A stretch of DNA of 64,000 nt, taken from an uncultured Desulfobacterales bacterium (lineage in GTDB: Bacteria > Desulfobacterota > Desulfobulbia > Desulfobulbales > Desulfocapsaceae). The translations under genes were made by a program, and so were the position numbers. Positions 46,515-54,349 of this stretch are shown one piece after another. The notes under the pieces were generated by a model that had not been told where the DNA came from, made no database searches, and saw only the letters and a program-made list of their open reading frames with translations. The stretch's first letter is position 1; each line of letters begins with the position of its first letter. The stretch is taken from NCBI GenBank assembly GCA_937915545.1, contig CALGIJ010000021.1, positions 190,407 through 254,406 on the forward strand, in the 5' to 3' direction.

Positions 46515-46560
46515 CAACACCGCTCAACGGTATCTTGCCACAGCACAGAGGAGAATCACC

Positions 46561-46863
46561 ATGGCCTTACCCAGCCGGCAGCTGTTCGTCTGCCAAAGCT
46601 TTCGCCTCAAAGGCGACCCCAAGGGAATCTGTCACAAGAATACCGACGGCTTTCTCCAGTACCTCGAAGAAGAGATCCTCGACCGCGGCCTCGACATGCA
46701 GGTGGTGGCCACCGGCTGCCTCAAGCAATGCGAGCAGGGGCCGGTGATGGTGGTCCAGCCGGACAACTGGTGGTTCAAGGGGATGGACAGCGAGGCGGCC
46801 CTCGACAAGGTGCTTGATGGCCTCGAGAGCGGGGAGCCGCCCGCCGAGTATCTGATCAAATAG
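46561..46863 (+). CDS. Thioredoxin-like [2Fe-2S] ferredoxin
   Basis: A 100-residue ferredoxin of the thioredoxin-like type, as in the nif-linked [2Fe-2S] proteins of Clostridium pasteurianum and Azotobacter. The four cluster cysteines are Cys11, Cys24, Cys53 and Cys57, in the pattern CxnC...CxxxC. It ends with the usual EAALDKVLDGL helix. In known cases it interacts with the MoFe protein; an electron-transfer or protective role is likely. It lies 46 bases after the NifB-like gene and 8 bases before the acetyltransferase gene. Confidence 0.9.
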   Translation: MALPSRQLFVCQSFRLKGDPKGICHKNTDGFLQYLEEEILDRGLDMQVVATGCLKQCEQGPVMVVQPDNWWFKGMDSEAALDKVLDGLESGEPPAEYLIK

Positions 46864-46871
46864 GCCCGGAG

Positions 46872-47333
46872 ATGACCGCCATCATCCGTCCCGCCAGCGC
46901 CGGCGATATCCCGGCGATGGTCGAGCTGCTGCGGCTGCTCTTTACTCTCGAGGCCGATTTCACCTTCGCCAGCGACCGGCAGCGGCGCGGCCTGGAGTTG
47001 CTCCTCGCCGCGCCGCAGGCCCGGGTGGCGGTGGCCGAAGTGGACGGGAGGGCCGTCGCCATGGCGACGGCGCAGTTGCTCATCTCCACCGCCGAGGGCG
47101 GCCCGGCGCTGACCATCGAGGATGTGGTGGTGGCGCCGCTGCACCGCCGCCAAGGCCTTGCCCGCCAACTGCTCGCTCATCTGGCCCTGTGGGGGGAAAG
47201 CCAGGGTGCCCGCCGCCTGCAACTCCTCGCCGACCGCGACAACACCCTGGCCCTCCTCTTCTACCAGCGGCTGGGCTGGCGCCAGACCCAGCTCATCTGC
47301 CTGAGGGCGTATGGGCCAGGCCGTACCGCCTGA
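46872..47333 (+). CDS. GNAT-family N-acetyltransferase in the nif operon
   Basis: A 153-residue acetyltransferase with the GNAT fold: IRPASAGDIPAMVELLRLLF at the start, the IEDVVVAPLHRRQGLARQLL acetyl-CoA motif in the middle and ALLFYQRLGW near the end. It is 8 bases from the ferredoxin and closes the plus-strand nif transcript. Its target is unknown; a similar gene placement suggests modification of a nitrogenase component or a small molecule, which is inference. Confidence 0.82.
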   Translation: MTAIIRPASAGDIPAMVELLRLLFTLEADFTFASDRQRRGLELLLAAPQARVAVAEVDGRAVAMATAQLLISTAEGGPALTIEDVVVAPLHRRQGLARQLLAHLALWGESQGARRLQLLADRDNTLALLFYQRLGWRQTQLICLRAYGPGRTA

Positions 47334-47404
47334 GCGGCCTCCCCTCGCCCCTGCCTTTCCATACTGCAGCCCAAGCCAGGCAACCTGCCCCGGCTGACTC
47401 CCTC

Positions 47405-47815
47405 CTACTGCAGGCCGAGCAGCGTGCCGAGGTCGCGCACCAGCTGCCCGCGGCCCTCGCCGAGGTAGAGACCCATCTGCGCCAGGAGCTTGTAGGCGAA
47501 TGCGAACTGAGCAACGGCATAGACGGCCACGGTGAACTGGCTGAGGCTGAAGACGCCGACGCCGAACTGGCTGATGCAGACGATGCCGCAGGCGAACTGG
47601 CCGATGGCGACCACCCCCCTGGCCACCACCGGCATGCGGTTGGGCCGGTACTTGAAGGCGATATGCAAGAGCGGCAGGCCAAAGAGCTGCGCCCGCGACT
47701 TGTACTCGACACCCCAGCCGGTCCACTGCCTTCTCGCCGGATAGGGCGCGCCACACTGCGGGCAGGAGAAGGCCTGCTCCGACACCTGATGACCACATTC
47801 GCGACATGGCTTCAT
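47405..47815 (-). CDS. Zinc-ribbon protein with a ten-residue QF repeat in its membrane part
   Basis: A 136-residue protein. The first 25 residues form a zinc ribbon (CRECGHQ and CPQCGAP). The C-terminal half is hydrophobic with a strict ten-residue repeat: Q-F pairs recur four times at ten-residue spacing (GQFACGIV, SQFGVGVF, SQFTVAVY, AQFAFAYK). This hints at a beta-helical or membrane-associated fold. GGGAGGG precedes the start. It ends the minus-strand ABC operon, 34 bases after the permease gene. Function unknown. Confidence 0.7.
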   Translation of the reverse strand: MKPCRECGHQVSEQAFSCPQCGAPYPARRQWTGWGVEYKSRAQLFGLPLLHIAFKYRPNRMPVVARGVVAIGQFACGIVCISQFGVGVFSLSQFTVAVYAVAQFAFAYKLLAQMGLYLGEGRGQLVRDLGTLLGLQ

Positions 47816-47849
47816 AGACCCTCCCGAAAGACTGGAAAAATTTCCCTGT

Positions 47850-48638
47850 TCAGCCCTCCGCCCTCCCCACCAGCTTATATCGCGCCAGCCCACGGTCTAT
47901 GACGACAAAGAAGACCAGGGGTACGACGAGAAAAACCAGCGTCAGCAGGGAGGCGACGCTGCGGTCGGAGGAATTGAGCAGGGGAAAGATATAGCCTGAG
48001 TAGGCGGGCACACTGCCCCCACCGATAAGAAAAACCAGGAAGTAGTCGGAGAAGGCGACGAGGAAGACGATGGTCCCGCCGGCCACCAGCGAGGGCAGCA
48101 GCAGCGGCAGCTCCACAGTCAGGAGGACGCGCAGCGGCGAGGCGCCGAGGTTGATGGCGCACTGGGCGAAATTTTCTCCATAAGCCTGGTAGCCGGCGGT
48201 GAGCGCGCGCAGCATATAGGGATAGCTGACCACGGCGAGGATGAGCACCACCCCCGGGGCGGTATCGGCCAGCCCCAGCCGCAGAAAGACGACATGGGCC
48301 CCCAAGGCGAAGACCATCGGCGGCAGCAGGGCAGGCAGGAGCAGCAGCCCCTCGAGCAGCCGCTTGCCGGAGAAGTCGTGCCGGGCGAAGAGCTTGGCGG
48401 GGAGGATGGTCATCAGCAGAGTCAGCAGCACCGCCGCCAGGCTATAGAGGGTCGACGAGAGGAGGGCGCGGGCGATATCGTCGCCATGGCGCCACAGAAA
48501 ACGCAGGGCGCGCCCGTCCCAGGCGGCGGGGAGGAGGTCGGGAAAAGCCCAGGACGAGGACAGGGCGTTAACCAGCAGCAAGGCCAGCGGCAGGGCGAAA
48601 AAGGTCGCCAGGGCAAGGAGCAGCAGGGCCCATCTCAT
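47850..48638 (-). CDS. ABC transporter permease (YnjC/ThiP-like, second subunit)
   Basis: A 262-residue inner-membrane permease with about six helices. The BPD loop (INLGASPLRVLLTVELPLL) and SLVAGGTIVFLVAFSDYFL region are typical of permeases in the sulfate/iron/thiamine importer class. It overlaps the other permease gene by 4 bases. With that gene, the receptor at 49504 and the ATPase at 50706 it forms a complete importer. Confidence 0.85.
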   Translation of the reverse strand: MRWALLLLALATFFALPLALLLVNALSSSWAFPDLLPAAWDGRALRFLWRHGDDIARALLSSTLYSLAAVLLTLLMTILPAKLFARHDFSGKRLLEGLLLLPALLPPMVFALGAHVVFLRLGLADTAPGVVLILAVVSYPYMLRALTAGYQAYGENFAQCAINLGASPLRVLLTVELPLLLPSLVAGGTIVFLVAFSDYFLVFLIGGGSVPAYSGYIFPLLNSSDRSVASLLTLVFLVVPLVFFVVIDRGLARYKLVGRAEG

Positions 48639-49501
48639 ACCTTGCGCACCTCCCGGGCGAGCCGCGCCGAGAGGCGCAGGTAGAGGATAATAAAGCCCAG
48701 GGAGAAGACGAGCAGCAGGGAGAGCATGGCCATGGCGATGGGCCGCTCGGAGAGGTCGCGATGGAAAAACACCTCGTAGACGCGCAGGCTGATCATCCCC
48801 GGAGAGCTGTCGCCGATGACGAAGGGCAGGTCGAAGCCGCCGAGGGTGAAGACAAAGAGGATGAGGAAGGTGGTGTTGATCGCCGGCAGCACGAAGGGCA
48901 GGATGAGGGTGAAGAAGACCCTGGCCCGCCCGGCGCCGAGCATCCGCGCCACCGCCGCCTGACGCTGGTCGAAGCGCGACAGCATGGCATAGACCATGAG
49001 GATGACGAAGGGCGTCTCCTTGTAGACATAGGCAGCGATGAGATCGACCCCCGTCCCGGCGTAGAGCAGCTGGGGAAACTCCTGGTAGGAGGCGATGAGG
49101 CCGAGCCTATAGGCGAGGGCGGCCAGCACCCCGGTCTTGGCGAGGACGAGGGTGGCGAGGAAGCCGACGACGATATGGGGCAGGATGAGCGGGATCTTGT
49201 AGACCAGGCCGTAGCGGCGCAGTCCGGCCGGCATCTTCCACAGGCCGTAGGCGAGCAGGGTGCCGAAAAGGCAGGAAAGCGTGCTGCTGGCCAGGGCGAC
49301 GAAGAGGGAATACCCGGCCGAGCGATAGAACCAGGGGTCGGCGAGCAGCTCGCGGTAGGCGAACCACAGCTCGTCATAGCGGTAGGAGAACATCAGCAGG
49401 CCGACCGACTGCAGCAGGGTGACGGCGACGCCGCAGCCAAAGACCAGCGCCACCGGCACCAGCAGCGGCAGCAGCCGCAGGATGACGCCGCCGGCCCGCA
49501 T
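48635..49501 (-). CDS. ABC transporter permease (YnjC/ThiP-like, first subunit)
   Basis: A 288-residue permease with about six helices and the docking loop around AAVARMLGAGRARVFFTLILP. It resembles one half of YnjC, which in E. coli is a single fused double permease; here two genes encode the halves. Its start lies 2 bases after the receptor gene. Confidence 0.85.
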   Translation of the reverse strand: MRAGGVILRLLPLLVPVALVFGCGVAVTLLQSVGLLMFSYRYDELWFAYRELLADPWFYRSAGYSLFVALASSTLSCLFGTLLAYGLWKMPAGLRRYGLVYKIPLILPHIVVGFLATLVLAKTGVLAALAYRLGLIASYQEFPQLLYAGTGVDLIAAYVYKETPFVILMVYAMLSRFDQRQAAVARMLGAGRARVFFTLILPFVLPAINTTFLILFVFTLGGFDLPFVIGDSSPGMISLRVYEVFFHRDLSERPIAMAMLSLLLVFSLGFIILYLRLSARLAREVRKV

Positions 49502-49503
49502 CG

Positions 49504-50706
49504 CTACCTGCCCTGCAGCACCCGTTTTTCCCAGTCCTTTTCCAGCTGCTCGAGATAGGCGGCGGGAATCTCCGGCACCGCCACCCGACTCAGCTCATCC
49601 ACCGACAGGGTCGCCAGGCCGAGATCGAGCTTGGCGAAGCGGCCGCGTTGTTCGGCGTCGAGACGGCTCATGTCGAGCACGGTGAAGTCGCCCCAGTTGG
49701 CCGGGTCGTTCTTGGAGAGCTGCGCCTCCGGCGACATAAGGAAGTCGGCGACCACCAGGGCCCCGGCACGGTTGGGGGCGTTGTAGGGCACGGCGGTGAA
49801 GTGGGTGTTGTAGATCGAGCCCTCGCCCATGACCATGGTGCGCACCGTGTTCTTATAGCGCCCCTGGAGGATCTTGCTCTGCGCGCTGGCCTGGTGGTAG
49901 CTCATGTTGAGGAGGACCTCGCCGCGCTCGAAGAGGGTGTCAAGCGCCGCCACATCCTTGGGGTAGTTCTTCCCTTCCTGCCAGAGGTAGGGCTTGATCT
50001 CCTGCAGATAGTCGAACAAGGCGGCGGAACGCTCTTTGTAGAGGGCAGGGTCGAAGCCGCCGAGGAATTGCCCATGCCCGCCGCTGACCGCGTAGAAGAC
50101 CTGGCGGATGAAGGCCGAGCCGGTAAAATCGGGGGGCTTGGGGTAGGTGAAGCGGCCGGGGTTGTTTTTAACCCAGCCTTTCAGCGCGGCGAAGGTCCGC
50201 GGCGGCTCGGGCAGCGCGGCGCTGTCGTACTCGAAGACGAACTGGGCGCGGCCGTAGGGCGCCTCGTAGCCCTTGGTCGGATAGCCGAAATCGAACTCCA
50301 CGGTGGCCGCGTCGACCAGGCGGAAATTGGGGAGCAGCGGGGTGATCGGCCCCTGCAGCAGGCCGTTCTCCATGGCGTTCTTGAAGTTTTCGCCGTTGAT
50401 CCACAGCAGGTCCATGGACCCCTTGCCGCCGGCCTGTTTCTCGGCGAGGAGCTTGTTGACGAAGACGGCGGCGTCGGCCGGCACCCGCTTGAGGGTGATG
50501 CCGAACTTCTCCTTGACCGCCGGCGCCACATAGCCATCGACCCAGGAGTTGATGGTCGTCGAGCCACCCCACATATACCATTTGACTTCGCTGCCCCTGG
50601 CCTGGCGCACCAATTCGGCGAAGCCTTCATCCGCGGCGGTGGCCGCAGCGGGAAGATGTATACTCAGGACAACCGCGGCTAGCAACAGGCGAAAGATATG
50701 CAACAT
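49504..50706 (-). CDS. ABC transporter substrate-binding protein (YnjB-like)
   Basis: A 400-residue periplasmic receptor with a signal peptide (cleavage near residue 24). It shows the YnjB pattern: WYMWGGSTTINSWVDGYVAP near the start, MDLLWINGENFKNAMENGLL, and DFTGSAFIRQVFYAVSGG. Close members are grouped with spermidine/iron/thiamine-type receptors, so an organic cation or cofactor is possible. The gene overlaps the ATPase gene by one base. Confidence 0.87.
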   Translation of the reverse strand: MLHIFRLLLAAVVLSIHLPAAATAADEGFAELVRQARGSEVKWYMWGGSTTINSWVDGYVAPAVKEKFGITLKRVPADAAVFVNKLLAEKQAGGKGSMDLLWINGENFKNAMENGLLQGPITPLLPNFRLVDAATVEFDFGYPTKGYEAPYGRAQFVFEYDSAALPEPPRTFAALKGWVKNNPGRFTYPKPPDFTGSAFIRQVFYAVSGGHGQFLGGFDPALYKERSAALFDYLQEIKPYLWQEGKNYPKDVAALDTLFERGEVLLNMSYHQASAQSKILQGRYKNTVRTMVMGEGSIYNTHFTAVPYNAPNRAGALVVADFLMSPEAQLSKNDPANWGDFTVLDMSRLDAEQRGRFAKLDLGLATLSVDELSRVAVPEIPAAYLEQLEKDWEKRVLQGR

Positions 50707-51677
50707 CAGCGTTCCCCCTCCACTCCTATGAATGATCTGATGGTCACCCGCACCCGGTCACCACGCCGCAACATTTCGTCTTCACTATAGGCGCACAGCC
50801 GCAGGCCGTCAATCGCCATGCGGCACAGCGAAAAAGGTCCGGCAAAGAGCAGCTCCTCGACCACCGCCGCCCCCTCGGGGTCACGGCGGACATCGACATC
50901 CTCGGCGCGGACGCCTACCGCCTCGGCAACGCCGGCCGCCTCGCCAGCGATGCCGAGGACGGTGAAGAGGCGGCGCGGCACCACGGCAACCTCGCCGAGA
51001 AAGGAGGCCACCGCCACCGAGCCGGGGTGACGGTAGACCGCGGCGGGGCGGTCGTAGCGGCGCAGGCTGCCGTCGAGGAGGACGCCGATCCGGTCGGACA
51101 TCATCATCGCCTCCTGGAGGTCGTGGGTGACGCACAGGGTGGTAATGCGATACTCCTGCTGAAAGGAGCGGATAAACTCGGCGGTGGCCCCCTTGAGGTT
51201 GCGGTCGAGGTTGGCAAAGGGCTCGTCGAGGAGGAGAACCGCCGGGCCGACGACCATCGCCCGGGCCAGGGCGACGCGCTGCTGCTGCCCTGAGGAGAGC
51301 TGGGCCGGCAGCCTTCGCGCCAGCTCGGCGAGACCGAAGTAGGTGAGCATCGCCATGACCCGCTCGGCCACATCCTGGCGCGCCATCCGCCGCGCCCTCA
51401 GCCCGAAGGCGACGTTGTCGAAGACGGTCATGGTCGGGAAGAGCACATAGTCCTGAAACACCAGGATGGCCGGGTCCTGCCGCAGGTCGGCCCGGCAGTC
51501 GATGCGCCCCTCGTCGGGGGCCTCGAGGCCGGCGATGAGCTTGAGCAGCGTGGTCTTGCCGGAACCGGAAGGGCCGATGATCGACACCAGCTCGCCTTCG
51601 GCAACGGCGAAGGAGACCCGGTGGAGCACCGTCCTGCCCTGATAGGCCTTGCTCAGCGAGGCTATTTCAAGAAACAT
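50706..51677 (-). CDS. ABC transporter ATP-binding protein (YnjD/PotA-like)
   Basis: A 323-residue ATPase. Walker A is GPSGSGKT (35-42), the signature reads LSSGQQQR (Gly to Ser at the second position from the usual LSGGQ), and Walker B is LLLDEP. A C-terminal TOBE-like regulatory domain (from about residue 235) fits the PotA/MalK class. The start is inside the end of the kinase gene (16-base overlap), where conserved sequence begins; the longer open frame upstream is non-homologous. Confidence 0.88.
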   Translation of the reverse strand: MFLEIASLSKAYQGRTVLHRVSFAVAEGELVSIIGPSGSGKTTLLKLIAGLEAPDEGRIDCRADLRQDPAILVFQDYVLFPTMTVFDNVAFGLRARRMARQDVAERVMAMLTYFGLAELARRLPAQLSSGQQQRVALARAMVVGPAVLLLDEPFANLDRNLKGATAEFIRSFQQEYRITTLCVTHDLQEAMMMSDRIGVLLDGSLRRYDRPAAVYRHPGSVAVASFLGEVAVVPRRLFTVLGIAGEAAGVAEAVGVRAEDVDVRRDPEGAAVVEELLFAGPFSLCRMAIDGLRLCAYSEDEMLRRGDRVRVTIRSFIGVEGER

Positions 51678-52609
51678 CGCGCCTCGTCGAGGTAGGCGAC
51701 GATCTTGGCGAAGGTCGCGTCGCTGGTCAGGGCGCGCCCGCCGCCGACATATTCGTGGTAGGCCATGTAACACCAGCTGAGGGCGCGCAGCAGGATGACC
51801 CCTTCCATAAGGGCGGTCTTCTCCTCCAGCTCGTCGAGGGGCTGGGGGAGGGCCGCGGCCCGGCGGTAGGCCTCGAGAAAGCCGCGCTTTTCTTCGCGCC
51901 CGAGGCGGCAGTCGCTCTTCCACAGGGTCGTAGTGGGGACGACGAAGTGGGCGAGGTCCTGATAGCGGCAGGAGACCACCGCCTTCTCCCAGTCGACCAG
52001 GGAGGAGCCGGCGGGGTCGATGAGAAAGTTGCCGGAGTTGACCTCGGTATTGACCATGACCAGCGCCTCGCCGGCAAACGGACTCCGTGCGGCGAGTTCG
52101 ACGATGCGCTGGTGGTAGTCTTCGAGGAGCAGGCGCACCTCGGTCAGCCCGTCGCTATGGTGGCGACCGAGCAGCCCCAGGGATTCGGCGGCGATGGCCG
52201 TCACCGGATCCTCCTGACGCAGTAGAAGCGGGCTGGGCGGGAGCCGGTGGATGGCGGCAAAGATCTCGGCGGCGATCGGCAGATTCCGCCGGTAGTCGAG
52301 GGGGCGGCCGGGGCGGAACTCCATGAGCAGCACCCCGTCGCCGAGGTCCTCGCCATCGCCGCTGAAGGCCAGGGGCCGCGGCGTCACCCCGGAAGGATAT
52401 ACCGCCTGCAGGACGTGAAACTCATACTCCACCTGATGTTTAAGCCCCAGTTGGGTGCCGTGGTTGATGCGGCACACGGCGGGCGGGCCGGAGCCTTCCA
52501 CCAGGTAGTTCTCGTTATACTCCCCGGCGGCGAGAAAGCGGCAGCGCAGAGGGCCGGAGAGCCAGCCCCGTCGTTCAATATAGGAGAGCACCTGGGCCGA
52601 TCTGTCCAT
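51662..52609 (-). CDS. APH/choline-kinase family phosphotransferase
   Basis: A 315-residue small-molecule kinase fold. Instead of the usual HGDxxxxN catalytic loop it has NTEVNSGNFLI, followed by a normal LVDWEKA metal motif and QDLAHF; this variant is shared by a subfamily of such proteins rather than a sign of decay. Family members phosphorylate choline, thiamine, sugars or antibiotics. It heads an operon with a YnjBCD-like importer, so it may phosphorylate the imported compound on entry. An alternative start 9 bases upstream exists. Confidence 0.8.
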   Translation of the reverse strand: MDRSAQVLSYIERRGWLSGPLRCRFLAAGEYNENYLVEGSGPPAVCRINHGTQLGLKHQVEYEFHVLQAVYPSGVTPRPLAFSGDGEDLGDGVLLMEFRPGRPLDYRRNLPIAAEIFAAIHRLPPSPLLLRQEDPVTAIAAESLGLLGRHHSDGLTEVRLLLEDYHQRIVELAARSPFAGEALVMVNTEVNSGNFLIDPAGSSLVDWEKAVVSCRYQDLAHFVVPTTTLWKSDCRLGREEKRGFLEAYRRAAALPQPLDELEEKTALMEGVILLRALSWCYMAYHEYVGGGRALTSDATFAKIVAYLDEARCFLK

Positions 52610-52795
52610 GGAGCGCATTCCGCCGGAAGAGGGGGAGCGGCGACATAGCTGGGCTGCGGCCAGCCTCCTTGCCATGGGAAGCACCATGGCGGTCGCCCGA
52701 GGTCTCCACCATGCCGTGTTTTGCAGGAGATTGCAAGGCCGCTCGCCAGCCACCCGCGGCGAGTGGCGCCAGCCGCCCCTGCCAGCGCAGGGGTC

Positions 52796-52829
52796 CGACA
52801 AAAATGGTGGGTTTTCTGCACTATTGTCG
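52796..52829 (+). promoter_or_regulatory. CGACAA/TTGTCG elements upstream of nifE (putative NifA sites)
   Basis: CGACAA (52796-52801) and TTGTCG (52824-52829) form an inverted pair 95-128 bases upstream of the nifE -24 box. They mirror the TTTGTCG/CGACAAA pair before nifH (opposite order). They fit NifA half-sites in position; binding is inferred. Confidence 0.45.
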
Positions 52830-52889
52830 CCAAGCCCCCATGGCCCGGCGACACTCCGCCCCTTCCCGGTCAGCTCCGACGATAACATA

Positions 52890-52909
52890 CCGGAATCACG
52901 TTATTCCGG
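52890..52909 (+). repeat. Inverted repeat just upstream of the nifE promoter
   Basis: CCGGAAT (52890-52896), six bases, ATTCCGG (52903-52909): perfect 7-bp arms ending 14 bases before the -24 box. Its place suggests an operator for an additional regulator or a bend/spacer between activator sites and promoter. Confidence 0.6.
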
Positions 52910-52923
52910 GAAATACCCCGCCA

Positions 52924-52939
52924 TGGCACGGGCTTTGCG
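52924..52939 (+). promoter_or_regulatory. Sigma54 (-24/-12) promoter of nifENB
   Basis: TGGCAC (52924-52929), GGGCT, TTGCG (52935-52939): a near-perfect RpoN promoter, about 52 bases before the nifE start. It drives nifE-nifN-nifB. Confidence 0.9.
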
Positions 52940-52990
52940 AAAGGAGGGCAACGGCAGCCCCCCTCTCCCCTTTCACCAGGACCGGCGACA

Positions 52991-54349
52991 ATGAACAGAG
53001 AAGCCCTGCTCAGCGAACGAACCCGACAGATCCACCGCAAGGGCGCCATGCCCCTCGACCTCGACTGCAACAAGGACAGCCTGGCCGGTGCCGTCAGCCA
53101 GCGGGCCTGTGTCTTCTGCGGCTCGCGGGTCGTGCTCTACCCCATCGCCGACGCCCTGCACCTCGTCCATGGCCCCATCGGCTGCGCCGTCTATACCTGG
53201 GACATCCGCGGTGCCCTCTCTTCAGGGCCGGAGCTGCACCGTCTCAGCTTCTCCACCGATTTGCAGGAGCTCGACGTCATCTTCGGCGGCGAGAAAAAGC
53301 TGGAGAAGGCGCTCCTCGAGCTCATCGCCCGCCACTCCCCCAAGGCGGCCTTCGTCTACTCGACCTGTATCGTCGGCATCATCGGCGACGACCTCGCGGC
53401 GGTGTGCCGGAAGGTGGCGGCGAAGACCGGCATCCCGGTGCTGCCGGTGCAGTCGGAAGGCTTCAAAGGCAACAAGCGCGCGGGCTACGAGGCGGCCTGC
53501 GCCGCCATGGCGCAGCTGGTCGGCACCGGCGACATCAGCGGCATCTCACCGCACTCGATCAACATCGTCGGCGATTTCAACCTGGCCGGCGAGATCTGGC
53601 TGATTCGCGACTACTTTACCGAACTGGGTATCGAGGTGGTGGCCAACATCACCGGCGACGGCCGCGTCGACGACATCCGCCGCTGCCATGGCGCCGCCCT
53701 CAACGTGGTGCAGTGCTCGGGGGCGACCATGGACCTCGCCCGCATCATGGAGGAGCGTTACGGCACGCCGTTCCTGCGTGTCTCCTATTTCGGCGTCGAG
53801 GACATGGCCGAGGCCCTCTATGCGGTGGCCCGCCACTTCGGCGACGAGGACATGCTGGAGAAGGCGCGACAGCTGGTGAAACGGGAGCTGGCCGGGCTGC
53901 TGCCGCAGCTGGCCAGCTACCGCAGAAAGTTGGCCGGCAAGAAGGCGGCCATCTACGTCGGCGGCGCCTTCAAGGCCTTCTCGCTGGTCAAGGCCTTCCG
54001 CCTGCTCGGCATGTCGGTGGTGCTGGTCGGCTCGCAGACCGGCACCAGGGAGGACTATCTCGAGCTGGAGCGGATCTGCGACCCGGGGACGATCATCGTC
54101 GACGACTCCAACCCCCTCGAGCTCGCCACCTTCCTCAAGGAGAAGGAGGTCGACCTCTTCGTCGGCGGGGTCAAGGAGCGGCCCATCGCCTACAAGCTCG
54201 GGGTGGCCTTCTGCGACCACAACCACGAGCGCAAGCAGATGCTCGCCGGCTTCGCCGGCATGGAAAACTTCGCCCGCGAGGTCCACGACTCGGTGATGAG
54301 CCCGGTGTGGCGCTTCGTGCCGCGTCGCCACAAGGAGGTTCGCCCATGA
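52991..54349 (+). CDS. nifE: Nitrogenase cofactor scaffold NifE
   Basis: A 452-residue NifD-like protein that with NifN forms the scaffold on which NifB-co is matured to FeMo-cofactor. Cysteines for the cluster lie in QRACVFCGSR, GPIGCAVY and YSTCIVGIIGDD; the latter part has YVGGAFKAFSLVKAFRLLGM and GGVKERPIAYKLG. It lacks the FeMo-co Cys-His pair of NifD. It overlaps nifN by ATGA, so the partners are translated together. Confidence 0.96.
   Translation: MNREALLSERTRQIHRKGAMPLDLDCNKDSLAGAVSQRACVFCGSRVVLYPIADALHLVHGPIGCAVYTWDIRGALSSGPELHRLSFSTDLQELDVIFGGEKKLEKALLELIARHSPKAAFVYSTCIVGIIGDDLAAVCRKVAAKTGIPVLPVQSEGFKGNKRAGYEAACAAMAQLVGTGDISGISPHSINIVGDFNLAGEIWLIRDYFTELGIEVVANITGDGRVDDIRRCHGAALNVVQCSGATMDLARIMEERYGTPFLRVSYFGVEDMAEALYAVARHFGDEDMLEKARQLVKRELAGLLPQLASYRRKLAGKKAAIYVGGAFKAFSLVKAFRLLGMSVVLVGSQTGTREDYLELERICDPGTIIVDDSNPLELATFLKEKEVDLFVGGVKERPIAYKLGVAFCDHNHERKQMLAGFAGMENFAREVHDSVMSPVWRFVPRRHKEVRP

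Noticed and set aside
52733..52748. Possible sigma54 promoter on the minus strand for the kinase-ABC operon (TGGCGAGCGGCCTTGC)
   Set aside because: The GG and GC pairs are 11 rather than 10 bases apart, so RNA polymerase with sigma54 would not recognise it.
52610..52990. TPP riboswitch before the kinase-ABC operon, considered because of a thiamine hypothesis
   Set aside because: No THI-box sequence such as the conserved CTGAGA was found on the minus strand.
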